Below are positions 1 through 9,136 of a DNA stretch of 64,000 nt, piece by piece. Source of the DNA: an uncultured Eubacteriales bacterium (GTDB taxonomy: Bacteria; Bacillota; Clostridia; Oscillospirales; CAG-272); the NCBI GenBank assembly GCA_902491535.1, contig CABUHS010000010.1:11003-75002 (forward strand). Reading direction: 5' to 3'. How positions within the stretch are numbered: position 1 is the stretch's first letter; every line of letters begins with the position of its first letter. The notes under the pieces are model-generated. The model was given only the letters and a program-made list of their open reading frames with translations. It made no database searches and had not been told where the DNA came from. A program made the translations under genes and the position numbers.

Positions 1-1143
1 CTTGAAAATATGAGCAGCGTATTTCCGGATGATGTGAAAAAACAGATTCCGTTCCCGCATGTCTTTATTCACGGACTTGTCCGTGACGCGCAGGGAAGAA
101 AGATGTCAAAATCGCTCGGAAACGGTATCGATCCGCTCGAAGTTGTTGAAAAATACGGCGCTGACGCGCTTCGCTTTGCGCTTACGACAGGAAATTCTCC
201 CGGAAATGACATGCGTTTTTCGGATGAGAAGATCGAGGCGGCGCGTAACTTTGCAAATAAGCTTTGGAATGCAGCTCGCTTTGTTCTTATGAATCTTACA
301 ACTGACGAGACAGGACTTCCATGTTCTGATGAACTTGCGCTCGAGGACAGATGGATACTGACGCGTTTTGAGCGTCTTACAGCTGAAGTTACAGAAAATA
401 TCGACCGCTATGAGCTTGGAGTTGCTCTCTCGAAGCTTTATGATTTCGTATGGGATGTATTCTGCGATTGGTATATCGAGCTTGTAAAGCCGAGACTTTC
501 GTCAGGAGATACCAACGCTCAGCGCGTGATCGTGTTTGTTCTTTCGGAGACACTGAAACTTCTGCATCCGTTTATGCCTTTCATTACAGAGGAGATATGG
601 CAGAGTCTGCCGCATGACGGCGAGAGCATTATGATCTCGGCATATCCGAAATATAATGAAGAGCTTGTATTCGGATCTGATGAGCAGAAGATGGGCCGCA
701 TTATTGCCTGTATACGTGCAATAAGAAATCGCCGTGCAGAGATGAACGTTCCTCCGTCAAAGAAGGCTGCGCTTTACATTGTTACCGCCGACAGGGAGAC
801 GTTTGAAGCGGGAAGCGGCTTTTTCGGAAAGCTTGCTTCGGCTTCTGAGGTGCATGTGGTTGACGGCTATCATGCCGACGATGCCGTTCAGATCGTTTCC
901 GACGCAGCTACGATATATATTCCGCTTGCGGAGATGATCGACTTTGAAAAAGAGCTTGCGAGACTTTCCGCCGACAGGGAAAAGACTCTCAGTGAGATCG
1001 CGCGTATTGAAAAGAAGCTTGCTAATGAAGGCTTCGTGTCAAAAGCTCCGGCGGCTGTCGTTGAAGGTGAACGCAAGAAGCTCGACGGATATCGCGATAC
1101 GCTTGACAATATAGAAAAGGCTATCGCAAAGATCGCAAAATAA
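1..1143 (+). CDS. valS: Valyl-tRNA synthetase, C-terminal part (cut by window start)
   Basis: This is the C-terminal ~380 residues of valyl-tRNA synthetase, which charges tRNA-Val in the cytoplasm. The reading frame is open from the first base, so the gene starts upstream of the window. The class I KMSKS signature lies near the start (GRKMSKSLGNGIDPLEVV), preceded by the FIHGLVRDAQ segment characteristic of ValRS. It is followed by the helical anticodon-binding domain, and the last ~65 residues are a charged coiled-coil arm (EKELARLSADREKTL...), the usual ValRS C-terminal tRNA-binding arm. A hairpin terminator follows. The identity is firm; the catalytic HIGH motif is outside the window. Confidence 0.96.
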   Translation, partial: LENMSSVFPDDVKKQIPFPHVFIHGLVRDAQGRKMSKSLGNGIDPLEVVEKYGADALRFALTTGNSPGNDMRFSDEKIEAARNFANKLWNAARFVLMNLTTDETGLPCSDELALEDRWILTRFERLTAEVTENIDRYELGVALSKLYDFVWDVFCDWYIELVKPRLSSGDTNAQRVIVFVLSETLKLLHPFMPFITEEIWQSLPHDGESIMISAYPKYNEELVFGSDEQKMGRIIACIRAIRNRRAEMNVPPSKKAALYIVTADRETFEAGSGFFGKLASASEVHVVDGYHADDAVQIVSDAATIYIPLAEMIDFEKELARLSADREKTLSEIARIEKKLANEGFVSKAPAAVVEGERKKLDGYRDTLDNIEKAIAKIAK

Positions 1144-1199
1144 AAGCAGTAAATCAAATTCGCTGTATTAATAACAATTTATATTTATAATAAAAAAAT

Positions 1200-1232
1200 A
1201 AGGGAGGCTTTTCCTATGAAAAGCCTCCCTTT
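1200..1232 (+). terminator. Rho-independent terminator after valS
   Basis: AGGGAGGCTTTT and AAAAGCCTCCCT form a perfect 12-bp stem with a short CCTATG-type loop about 57 bp after the valS stop, followed by TTTAAAA. It fits termination of valS. Confidence 0.8.
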
Positions 1233-1254
1233 AAAAATAATAAAGAATTTACAT

Positions 1255-1303
1255 AAAAATATCAGCATGGACATTTACTTATCTATCCTTGCTGATATTT
1301 TTT
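1255..1303. terminator. Second hairpin, possible bidirectional terminator
   Basis: AAAAATATCAGCA pairs with TGCTGATATTTTT around a ~23-nt loop, with A and T tracts on both sides. It could back up the valS terminator. Confidence 0.5.
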
Positions 1304-1313
1304 AGTCCTAAAT

Positions 1314-1370
1314 ATAAAAGATTTCTTTTTAACTTCGGTGTTGCCAATGCCTATTTTAGAAATCTTTTAT
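1314..1370. repeat. Inverted repeat between valS and HAD gene
   Basis: ATAAAAGATTTCT (1314-1326) and AGAAATCTTTTAT (1358-1370) are perfect 13-bp inverted copies. A related ATAAAAGATTT also overlaps the end of the HAD gene near 1421. Function is unknown; it may act as a terminator for the minus-strand HAD gene. Confidence 0.55.
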
Positions 1371-1419
1371 TGAAGCGCTCGATAAACTGTAAAACACTCA
1401 TGACGGTCGGCGACTGAAA

Positions 1420-2166
1420 CTATAAAAGATTTGCTTCGATAAAGTGTGCCACACCGTCTTCGTCATTGCTGCCGGTAATATAATCCGCTGCATTCGTCAC
1501 GGCTTCGATTGCATTGGAAACTGCAACTCCAATACCGCACATCTGGATTGGTTCAATATCATCGTTATCATCGCCAAAATAGACAGTATTGGTTTGTAAA
1601 ATATTCAGAGCTTCAAGTGCTACTTTAATTCCGTTCCATTTTGTTGCATTTTTACTCATGATTTGCACAAGAGTGTTTTTTGCAATGGTATAATATACGT
1701 CCTTAGTTAATATGTGTTCAATTTTGGCGTATAAAGTATCATTTGCGCTGCTTGCCAAAATCTTATACAAAGTTTCCTGAGCCGGCAAATTTGGGAAATC
1801 ATCATAACAGGTGGAGTCCCATTCCGGAATTGCGACATTGGAGTATATACCGTTACTTGTTTCAATAGAGATAAGTGTATCAGATATTGAAATCAGTGAG
1901 GACAAAACACATTCTCCGCTTAAACGTGGAATACTATTTTCAATTACCTCATTGGGCAAAATAATTTTGGCTCCATTCATGGTTATAGCTGCATCAAAGC
2001 CGACTTGCTCATGGTATATCAGTATGCTTCTTTCGGGTCTTGCCGTTGCTGCTATAATAGCAATACCTTCATTGTGACATTTTTTCAAGACATTAAGCGT
2101 GTATGCCGAAAGTGTCTTGTCAGTACGCAGCAGCGTTCTATCCAAGTCAACAATAATAGCTTTCAC
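1420..2166 (-). CDS. Cof-type HAD-superfamily hydrolase (sugar-phosphate phosphatase-like)
   Basis: This 248-residue protein is a HAD IIB (Cof/YbiV-like) phosphatase that probably dephosphorylates small phosphorylated metabolites in the cytosol. The N-terminal motif I is DLDRTLLRTDKTLS, with the nucleophile Asp-x-Asp pair. Motif II is the ATARPE segment, and motif IV is GDDNDDIEPIQMCGIGVAV near residue 200. Length fits the family (~250-280). It stands alone on the minus strand between valS and the hexuronate operon, with a GGAGC-like RBS upstream. The substrate cannot be read from sequence. Confidence 0.88.
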   Translation of the reverse strand: MKAIIVDLDRTLLRTDKTLSAYTLNVLKKCHNEGIAIIAATARPERSILIYHEQVGFDAAITMNGAKIILPNEVIENSIPRLSGECVLSSLISISDTLISIETSNGIYSNVAIPEWDSTCYDDFPNLPAQETLYKILASSANDTLYAKIEHILTKDVYYTIAKNTLVQIMSKNATKWNGIKVALEALNILQTNTVYFGDDNDDIEPIQMCGIGVAVSNAIEAVTNAADYITGSNDEDGVAHFIEANLL

Positions 2167-2331
2167 TTAAAGCTCCTCCACAAATTTTAGTTTATTGCCT
2201 TGCATTTTACCACAGGTGTTTGCAAAATTCAATTCACTTTCTTGAAATCACCGGAGTTTTAATCAGTAATACTTATTAAAAGAAGGAAATATAAAAGTTT
2301 CGGTCAAGCCTTTTTAAGGGGTTGCGGGTGT

Positions 2332-2350
2332 CCGAGGGCAGAGCCCTCGG
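2332..2350. repeat. Small GC-rich palindrome downstream of kdgK
   Basis: CCGAGGGC and GCCCTCGG flank a 3-nt loop in otherwise AT-rich spacer, set in a GTTGCGGGTGTCC...AGTCCTTTTTCCC context. This resembles dispersed REP-like palindromes common in Ruminococcaceae genomes (from memory). It may also end the kdgK transcript. Confidence 0.5.
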
Positions 2351-2381
2351 AGTCCTTTTTCCCTAGGAATCTTTTCTCTGT

Positions 2382-3404
2382 TTATCGCTGAACTCTTCCC
2401 GAACCGTCGCCGCCTGCGAGTTTTTCAACCTCGGCAACTGTTGCGTGATTGTAGTCTCCCTCTACTGCGTGCTTGAGTGCAGAAGCGGCTACAGCGAATT
2501 CAACAGCAGCTTGCGAATCTTTTCCAGATAGAAGTGCATAGATAAGACCTGCACCGAAGCTGTCTCCGCCGCCTATACGGTCAACGATATGGAGATGATA
2601 AAGCTTTGAGAAACAGTATTCATTTCCGTCGTAAAGCATTGCGCTCCAGTCGTTGTCGAATGCGGACTTACTCTCACGGAGAGTTATAGCGACCTTTTCA
2701 AATCCGAATTTCTCGGCAAGCTGTCTTGCGACAGACTTGTAACCTTCTTTGTTAAGCTCACCTGCGGTAATATCTGTTGCTTCTGCTTCTATACCGAATA
2801 CGTCCTTTGCATCCTCTTCGTTGGAGATGCATACGTCAACGTACTGACAAAGCTCGGTCATAGCCTCTCTTGCCTGTTCTCTTGTCCACAGCTTACCGCG
2901 GTAGTTCAGGTCGCATGATATCTTTATGTTTCTTGATTTTGCTGCGATACAAGCCTCGCGGCATATTTCAACGAGATTCGGTCCGAGTGCGGGCGTGATT
3001 CCCGTAAAGTGGAACCAATCGACACCGTCAAAGATCTTGTCCCAGTCAAAGTCGGAGGGCGCCGCTTCCTGAATAGCCGAATGAGCGCGGTCATAAATGC
3101 AAACGCTCGGACGCTGAGACGCACCTTTTTCATTGTAGTAGATACCGACACGGTCGCCTCCGCGAACGATAAGCGATGTGTCAACTCCGTAACGGCGGAG
3201 ACTGTTTACAGCGCTCTGACCGATCGCGTGTGCGGGAAGTTTTGTAACATATGCGGCGTCAATGCCGTAGTTTGCGAGCGATACAGCGACATTTGCCTCG
3301 CCGCCGCCGAATGAAAATTGCAGGTGATCTGCCTGTACAAACCGTTCGTAATTATAGGGCTGAAGGCGGACCATAAGCTCGCCGAATGTAATAACTTTAG
3401 CCAT
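2382..3404 (-). CDS. kdgK: 2-keto-3-deoxygluconate kinase (PfkB family)
   Basis: This ribokinase-family kinase of 340 residues phosphorylates 2-keto-3-deoxygluconate (KDG) to KDPG with ATP. The N-terminal KVITFGELMVRLQP and the FGGGEANVAVSLANYG segment are PfkB substrate-binding features. The C-terminal signature is DRIGGGDSFGAGLIYAL, with the GGD catalytic Asp and anion hole. The start overlaps the end of eda by 8 bp, so the two are translationally coupled. Together with eda, uxuA and uxuB it completes the glucuronate to pyruvate plus glyceraldehyde-3-phosphate route. A different PfkB sugar specificity is possible, but the neighbours favour KDG. Confidence 0.92.
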   Translation of the reverse strand: MAKVITFGELMVRLQPYNYERFVQADHLQFSFGGGEANVAVSLANYGIDAAYVTKLPAHAIGQSAVNSLRRYGVDTSLIVRGGDRVGIYYNEKGASQRPSVCIYDRAHSAIQEAAPSDFDWDKIFDGVDWFHFTGITPALGPNLVEICREACIAAKSRNIKISCDLNYRGKLWTREQAREAMTELCQYVDVCISNEEDAKDVFGIEAEATDITAGELNKEGYKSVARQLAEKFGFEKVAITLRESKSAFDNDWSAMLYDGNEYCFSKLYHLHIVDRIGGGDSFGAGLIYALLSGKDSQAAVEFAVAASALKHAVEGDYNHATVAEVEKLAGGDGSGRVQR

Positions 3405-4044
3405 TGTTTCTTGTCTCCTTTACAATTTCTACAGACTTTTTGCAGAGCTCTGTGATCTCATCCCATTTTCCGCCGTCGATAAGATCTGCGGTGACCATGT
3501 AGCTTCCTCCGCAAGCACAGATAACGGGGCAGGAGAGATATTCTTTAAGGTTTTTAAGCGAGATTCCGCCTGTCGGCATTATCTTGAACATCGGGAAGGG
3601 CGCGGACATTGCTTTGATCTTGGAAAGACCGCCGGACTGCTCCGCAGGGAAGAATTTCAGAACTTCAAGTCCGAATTTAAGTGCCGCGTGGTAGTCGGTC
3701 GGGGTAGTGCATCCGGGATATATCGGAATGTTTTTTTCGACGCAGTATGCGACAAGCTCCGGATCGAATCCGGGAGTAACGATAAACTGAGCGCCGGCTT
3801 CTACTGCTTTGTCAAGCTGTTCCTTTGTAAGGATCGTGCCTGCACCTACAAGCATATCGGGATGTGTCTCCCGCATTATTTTTATAGCCTTGTCTGCTCC
3901 TGCGGCGCGGAAGGTAACCTCTGCGACGGGAACTCCTCCGGCGCACAGCGCAGCTGCAAGCGGTTCTGCATCTTTTTCGGGATTGTTAAGCTTGATGACC
4001 GGAACAACGCCGATCTGTGAAATTTTTTCATTAAAGGAATTCAT
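3397..4044 (-). CDS. eda: KDPG aldolase (2-dehydro-3-deoxyphosphogluconate aldolase)
   Basis: This 215-residue class I aldolase splits 2-keto-3-deoxy-6-phosphogluconate into pyruvate and glyceraldehyde-3-phosphate. VTPGFDPELVAYC and YPGCTTPTDYHAAL are diagnostic. The LKFFPAE motif carries the Schiff-base lysine, and PTGGI binds phosphate. Length matches E. coli Eda (~213). It is followed by kdgK with an 8-bp overlap. The 223-bp gap before it (to uxuB) is the largest in the run, so an internal promoter is possible, but I could not identify one. Confidence 0.94.
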   Translation of the reverse strand: MNSFNEKISQIGVVPVIKLNNPEKDAEPLAAALCAGGVPVAEVTFRAAGADKAIKIMRETHPDMLVGAGTILTKEQLDKAVEAGAQFIVTPGFDPELVAYCVEKNIPIYPGCTTPTDYHAALKFGLEVLKFFPAEQSGGLSKIKAMSAPFPMFKIMPTGGISLKNLKEYLSCPVICACGGSYMVTADLIDGGKWDEITELCKKSVEIVKETRNNG

Positions 4045-4267
4045 TTTTTAACCTCATCTTTCTCCCGAAATCGTAATGTCGGGAAAAATTGATTTTAATT
4101 GGATCTGCTCCGTAGCAGATTTGTACGGGGATAATCATTAGTTATGTATACACTTTGCTTAAAACAGCAGAACGCTGCTCTGCCTGAAGTGAATTGGCGA
4201 ACATTCGGTATACGGCATGATTTTTATGCCGATATTGTTTATATAAAAATCCGTGAAAACAGTTGTC

Positions 4268-5851
4268 TCAGCGCTCGGAAACGTATTTGTGAAGTGTTTT
4301 ACGTACTGCTCCGACACCGACAAACAGCTCTTCAGCCATTTTTACGGTTCGCTCTCCGAGTCCTGCTTTATAAAGGTCGACGCCGAAAATGTCGGAGCGG
4401 CTGTAAAGTTTTTCAAGACAGCTCATATCCTGCTTGGATTCAGTTATCTTCAGAGGAGCGACAATTGCCTGAAGCTCTTCGAGAAGCGGATCGGGAGATG
4501 GGGTAAATGTGTTTCCGCTGTCGTCAATACCCGTAAGATAACGGGCATAGCCTGCCAGTACAAGCGGTATAAGCACAAGCTCATCGGTGTTAAGACCGCG
4601 CTCGAGATATGCTTTGATAGTTTCACCGAAGCGTATGGAAAGCTTTTGGGAAGTGTCGGTGGCGATTCTCTGCGGAGCATCGGGCATGAACGGATTCGGC
4701 AGGCGCTTTGTCAAAACCGCTCCGATAAAGTCAGCCGGTTTCAGTACGCCCGGATCTACAACGACAGGCATTGCTTCGGTATAACCTATCTTGGTTATCA
4801 GACTGCATATATCCTCATCCTTCATCTCGTCGGATATAAGGGTGTATCCGAGCATGCAGCCGAAGATCGACATTGCGGTGTGAAGGGGATTGAGGCATGT
4901 ACATACCTTCATTTTTTCGACCTTGTCGACAGTTTCTCGGTCGGTGAAAAGAACGCCGCCGGCTTCGAGCGGAGGACGTCCGCAGGTGTAATTGTCCTCG
5001 ATTACAAGGTATTCTGTTTCTTCTGCGTTGACGAATGCGGAAGTGTAGGTGTTTTTCGCAGTTACGATAACCTCGCTGTCCTCAAATCCGTCGCTGTCGA
5101 GAAGCGCCTTTATCTTTGCGTCAGGTCTCGGAGTTATCTTGTCGATCATGCTCCACGGGAAGGTGACCTTTGTTTCGTCGCGGAGATAATCGGCAAAGTT
5201 ATTCGGGACGAGTCCGGCTGCTGTCCATGCGTCGGCATATGTGAGAACGGCGGATCTCACCTTGTCACCGTTATGCGAGCAGTTGTCCATGCTCTGAAGA
5301 GTGATCGGAAGCTGTCCTGCATTGAAGCGTGCGAGCAGGAGAAGTGTTATCTTACCCATAATCAGTGAGGGATCAAATCCTTTTGCCGTATCGTTTTCCG
5401 ATACCGAGTAGCCCTTTTCAGTAATTGTAAAGCTTACCATCTGAAGGGACGGCGCACGGAATATTTCGAGCAGGCGGTTCCAATCTTCGGTGAAGCTTTT
5501 GTCAGCTTTGAGACTTTCGGTGACCGATGCTATAACCTTTTTATCTGCCGTACCGTCCGATTTAAGAACGGCGAGAAGACTCAGATTGTCGAACGGACGG
5601 TATGCGCGGTCGATAATTTCGTAATCGAAGCCTTCGGCGACGATAACACCTTTATCGTAGATTCCTTCGTCAAGCGCTTTTTGCAGGACTGCCGCCGGAA
5701 AAGCGCGGAATATGTTTCCTGCGCCGAAATGGATCCAGGAAGGCTCTTTTTTTGTATTTTCCGTGACCTTTTTAATATCGAATTTCGGGAGAGCAATGTT
5801 TGCTTTATCCCATACGTCGCGGTCGCGGATTCCGTTTAAATTCAGTTTCAT
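4268..5851 (-). CDS. uxuB: Mannitol dehydrogenase-family oxidoreductase, probable fructuronate reductase
   Basis: This 527-residue long-chain polyol dehydrogenase probably reduces D-fructuronate to D-mannonate with NADH. The N-terminal IHFGAGNIFRAFPAAVLQ segment is the Rossmann glycine-rich loop. LQSMDNCSHNGDKVR and the later KVCTCLNPLHTAMSIFGC helical region with the HTA motif are typical of the mannitol dehydrogenase/UxuB family. It lies directly downstream of uxuA (74-bp gap), the next enzyme in the same pathway, which supports fructuronate reductase over mannitol or tagaturonate dehydrogenase. Length is slightly above E. coli UxuB (~486). Confidence 0.85.
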   Translation of the reverse strand: MKLNLNGIRDRDVWDKANIALPKFDIKKVTENTKKEPSWIHFGAGNIFRAFPAAVLQKALDEGIYDKGVIVAEGFDYEIIDRAYRPFDNLSLLAVLKSDGTADKKVIASVTESLKADKSFTEDWNRLLEIFRAPSLQMVSFTITEKGYSVSENDTAKGFDPSLIMGKITLLLLARFNAGQLPITLQSMDNCSHNGDKVRSAVLTYADAWTAAGLVPNNFADYLRDETKVTFPWSMIDKITPRPDAKIKALLDSDGFEDSEVIVTAKNTYTSAFVNAEETEYLVIEDNYTCGRPPLEAGGVLFTDRETVDKVEKMKVCTCLNPLHTAMSIFGCMLGYTLISDEMKDEDICSLITKIGYTEAMPVVVDPGVLKPADFIGAVLTKRLPNPFMPDAPQRIATDTSQKLSIRFGETIKAYLERGLNTDELVLIPLVLAGYARYLTGIDDSGNTFTPSPDPLLEELQAIVAPLKITESKQDMSCLEKLYSRSDIFGVDLYKAGLGERTVKMAEELFVGVGAVRKTLHKYVSER

Positions 5852-5925
5852 AGTATTTTCCTGTATATGATTTCCGGGGACTGCTGTCTCTCGACAGAGA
5901 CAGACATGTCTCCTGTTTTTTTATT

Positions 5926-6996
5926 TTATTTTGACTGTTTTTCAATTGCTTCCCAAAGTCCGCAGAGATAAGCGGCACCGAGCGCGCGGTCATACAGACC
6001 GTAACCGGGCATAGCCTTTTCTCCCCAGATCATGCGTCCGTGGTCAGGACGCATAGGACCGCAGAATCCTGTGTCGTAAAGCGCTTTCATGATCGCGTAC
6101 ATGTCGAATGTACCGTCCGCACTCAGATGTGCGCTTTCTTCAAAATCGCGGGAACCGTCATTGAAACGGAGATTCCTCACGTGAGCGAAATGTATACGGC
6201 CTTTGAGCATATGAATGGTGTCGACAATATTGTTTTCAAGATTTGTTCCGTATGAACCCGTGCAGAGTGCGATACCGTTGTGACGGTTCGGAACCATATC
6301 TATCATACGCTTCATTTTTGCCTGACTTGAGATGATTCTCGGAAGACCGAATATGCTCCAAGCGGGATCGTCGGGATGAACAGCCATATTGATGTCGTAT
6401 TTATCACAAACAGGCATTATGGCTTCGAGGAAATATTTGAGATTAGCAAAAAGCTGTTCTTCTCCGATATCGCTGTACATTTCGAACAGTTCTTTTATCT
6501 TTGCCATACGTTCCGGCTCCCATCCGGGAAGTACCGCGCCGTTCATGTTGTCCTTGATAGAACCGAACATTTTTTCGGGATCCATGCCGTCGATCATATC
6601 CTGATTGTATGCCATAACGGTCGTTCCGTCTGCTCTGGGACGGTCAAGTTCTGTACGTGTCCAGTCGAATACAGGCATGAAGTTATAGCATACCATGTGT
6701 ATATCGGCTTTTCCGAGATTTTCGAGAGTTTTTATATATGCTTCGATGTCCTTGTCGCGGTCTGCCGATCCGGTTTTGATTGCATCGCTGACGTTGACGC
6801 TTTCGATACCGGAGATATGAAGTCCGGCGTCCTCAACTTCCTTTTTGATAGCGCCTATCTCGTCCTCTGTCCAGAGTTCGCCCGGCATCTTGTTCATGAG
6901 CGATGTGATTATTCCTTTTGTATAGCAGATCTGCCTGATCTGTTCGAGGGTAACGGTATCGTAGCTTTTACCGTACCAACGCATTGTCATTTCCAT
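5926..6996 (-). CDS. uxuA: Mannonate dehydratase
   Basis: This 356-residue TIM-barrel enzyme dehydrates D-mannonate to KDG. The N-terminal MTMRWYGKSYDTVTLEQIRQI is typical of UxuA. The metal-binding and catalytic segments are visible as MAVHPDDPAW, LCTGSYG, HFAHVRNLRF and PMRPDHGRMIWGE. Length matches the Firmicutes form (~350-360). It stands between a purine phosphorylase gene and the uxuB-like gene, and a GGAGAC-like RBS precedes the ATG. Confidence 0.96.
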   Translation of the reverse strand: MEMTMRWYGKSYDTVTLEQIRQICYTKGIITSLMNKMPGELWTEDEIGAIKKEVEDAGLHISGIESVNVSDAIKTGSADRDKDIEAYIKTLENLGKADIHMVCYNFMPVFDWTRTELDRPRADGTTVMAYNQDMIDGMDPEKMFGSIKDNMNGAVLPGWEPERMAKIKELFEMYSDIGEEQLFANLKYFLEAIMPVCDKYDINMAVHPDDPAWSIFGLPRIISSQAKMKRMIDMVPNRHNGIALCTGSYGTNLENNIVDTIHMLKGRIHFAHVRNLRFNDGSRDFEESAHLSADGTFDMYAIMKALYDTGFCGPMRPDHGRMIWGEKAMPGYGLYDRALGAAYLCGLWEAIEKQSK

Positions 6997-7106
6997 GTTC
7001 TTGTCTCCTGAGTATATATGTAGTGATTTTACTTGTTTTTGACCGCTTTTTTCGGATGAATGGGCGGATTGTTATTATCTTCTATATTTTCGGTGTATTG
7101 GAATGT

Positions 7107-7961
7107 TCAGATTGATTCTATAAATTTCTTTATGAATCTGCCGTAAGGCCCGCGGACGCGTTCTGCCGTTTCGAGAACTTCGACGTGAGAGAGCGGCTGC
7201 TCAAGAACTCCTGCCGCCATATTGGTCATGCAGGAAAATCCGGCAACACGCAGTCCCGCATGCTTTGCCACAATGACCTCCGGTACGGTCGACATTCCGA
7301 CTGCGTCGGCACCGAGCGTGCGAAACATGCGGATCTCCGCAGGCGTTTCAAAGCTCGGCCCTGTAGACTGCAGATATACACCTGCATGAGCTGTTACATC
7401 ACATTCCTTGGCGATATTCAGCGCAAGTTCTGAAAGATTTTTATCGTATGCCGCGCTCATATCGGGAAAACGCGTTCCGAGACGGTCGTCATTTTCTCCG
7501 GTCAGAGGATTCTTCGCGGTAAAGTTGATGTGATCGGTTATTATCATCATGTCGCCTGCGGAATACGCGGTGTTTATTGCTCCGGCTGCATTTGTTACAA
7601 CGACGGTTTCAATTCCGAGCATTTTCATGATATAGACTGGCATTACCACATCGCGCATGGAATGTCCCTCATACGGGTGAAGTCTTCCGCTCATCAGCAG
7701 AACGTCCTTTTTACCGATGCTTCCGCAGATCCATTCTCCCGCATGGCCGGGAACTGTAGATACAGCCATTCCGGGAACTTCGCGGTAGGGTATCCTTACG
7801 GGATTTTCTACCTGTCCGGCGATATCTCCCCAGCCTGAGCCAAGTATAAGAGCAGCGGACGGATTTCGGTCTCCGATCCTGCCGCGGATATACTCCGCAG
7901 CAGAGCATATCGTATCGTAGTAGTTGTTTTTGCTGTTCATATCAGCGCCCGCCTTACTCAA
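7107..7961 (-). CDS. punA: Purine nucleoside phosphorylase (trimeric, family 2)
   Basis: This 284-residue protein cleaves (deoxy)inosine/guanosine with phosphate to base and (deoxy)ribose-1-phosphate. Family features include ILGSGWGD near the N-terminus, MSGRLHPYEGH, VVTNAAGAIN, QSTGPSFETPAEIRMFRTLGADAVGMSTVPEV and SCMTNMAAG near the C-terminus. The start overlaps the end of the upstream esterase gene by 8 bp, which places it in the hexuronate operon. There it has no obvious role in uronate breakdown. Identity is firm; the reason for the location is not clear. Confidence 0.93.
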   Translation of the reverse strand: MSKAGADMNSKNNYYDTICSAAEYIRGRIGDRNPSAALILGSGWGDIAGQVENPVRIPYREVPGMAVSTVPGHAGEWICGSIGKKDVLLMSGRLHPYEGHSMRDVVMPVYIMKMLGIETVVVTNAAGAINTAYSAGDMMIITDHINFTAKNPLTGENDDRLGTRFPDMSAAYDKNLSELALNIAKECDVTAHAGVYLQSTGPSFETPAEIRMFRTLGADAVGMSTVPEVIVAKHAGLRVAGFSCMTNMAAGVLEQPLSHVEVLETAERVRGPYGRFIKKFIESI

Positions 7962-9063
7962 AAAGTCCCGGATACGGATCGACGGTTACGAAATCTTCGT
8001 TATGCGCAGGAATACCGCGTTTTTTGTCGATGAAGTCCATAAGCGCACGGAATTCGGGCAACTTGTGCCTGTGCCCTCCGGTGCGGTACCATGATTCCGC
8101 ACGGTCGCTGACTCCGAGGAGATCGAACACCTTCTTTGCTGCGAGGAAAGAATAGTAGCTTCCGCGCGGATTCGACCATGTGTCGTCGTATCCGCTTGTT
8201 TCAAGCAGATAACGCGGCGCAACGAGCGCTTTGACAAAATGCATATCGTAGGGAAGAGTATCCTCCTTGCCGGCGTACTTCTTCATTTCCGGTCCGAGCC
8301 AGTAGGGAACGATTCCGAGCAGATAGCAGAGCGGCTCGCTGCGTTTGTCGCCTTCTTCAAGCATGTCGTGTTCAATATAGCGGTAGCAGCCGCAGCCGTG
8401 AGTTCCGCTGCAGTTGGGGTTCGTATATTTAACGCGCTCGTCGAGCGCGCCTGCAAGAAGCACAGTTTTTCCGCCGCGGGAGTGGCCCGAGATCGCGATC
8501 TCGTCTGTGTCTATCATCGGGATCTGCATAAGCGCGTCGATACAGCGCATGTACGCCCACGCCCATGCGGATATTGCGCTGAAATGCATATCGGGATAAA
8601 CAGTATATATACCGCTGTTGCGGCGCTCATGATACCCGTCGTGAGCGATCTCGGTGCGGTCGAACATTGCGATCGCATAACCGCGGCGCGAAGCCTCTTT
8701 AAGAACTTCGATATCGCAGTCCATCCAGCAGCCGTCTCCGGTTACGATCACAGGAAACTTCTCAATGTTCTTATTTTCCGGAGTTTCAGCAGGGATAAGC
8801 ACGCGCATTGCAAAGCTGTACGGATTCGCCTTTGTACCCGTAGTGATACGGTATGTATCGAATTCACGGCGGTATCCGAGATTCATGTGGTCAATCTTCA
8901 GAAATTCAGGTTCTGGCGGCATTCCTCCGTACTCGGTTTCAATAACGAGGTCAAGTATTTCTTGACGTCTGCGTGCCCAGTCATCGGCTGTCTGAACTAT
9001 ACTTCCGTCGTTAAGCTTTAAAACGTCCGGAAGCTCGCTTGTGATTATATCATTGTTATACAT
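7954..9063 (-). CDS. Alpha/beta hydrolase, glucuronoyl-esterase/acetyl-xylan-esterase-like
   Basis: This 369-residue protein has no clear signal peptide. The nucleophile elbow is GHSRGGKTVLLAGALDERV; the GxSRxGK pattern with DER downstream is that of CE15 glucuronoyl esterases and related polysaccharide esterases. ETSGYDDTWSNPRGSYYSF and the late TGGHRHKLPEF supply candidate acid and histidine residues. Its place beside uxuA/uxuB/kdgK/eda suggests it frees glucuronate or deacylates imported (glucurono)xylo-oligosaccharides inside the cell. That substrate is inference. A generic dienelactone-hydrolase-like esterase is the alternative. Confidence 0.72.
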   Translation of the reverse strand: MYNNDIITSELPDVLKLNDGSIVQTADDWARRRQEILDLVIETEYGGMPPEPEFLKIDHMNLGYRREFDTYRITTGTKANPYSFAMRVLIPAETPENKNIEKFPVIVTGDGCWMDCDIEVLKEASRRGYAIAMFDRTEIAHDGYHERRNSGIYTVYPDMHFSAISAWAWAYMRCIDALMQIPMIDTDEIAISGHSRGGKTVLLAGALDERVKYTNPNCSGTHGCGCYRYIEHDMLEEGDKRSEPLCYLLGIVPYWLGPEMKKYAGKEDTLPYDMHFVKALVAPRYLLETSGYDDTWSNPRGSYYSFLAAKKVFDLLGVSDRAESWYRTGGHRHKLPEFRALMDFIDKKRGIPAHNEDFVTVDPYPGLFE

Positions 9064-9136
9064 GTCGTCTTACCTTTCGGTTTTTATTTTTATATATAAT
9101 TAAAAATGATAGAAACTGATTGATATGCTGAGTATT

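Noticed and set aside
4253..5368. 371-codon plus-strand ORF opposite uxuB
   Set aside because: It is the mirror of a well-supported enzyme gene and shows Cys/Arg-rich shadow composition.
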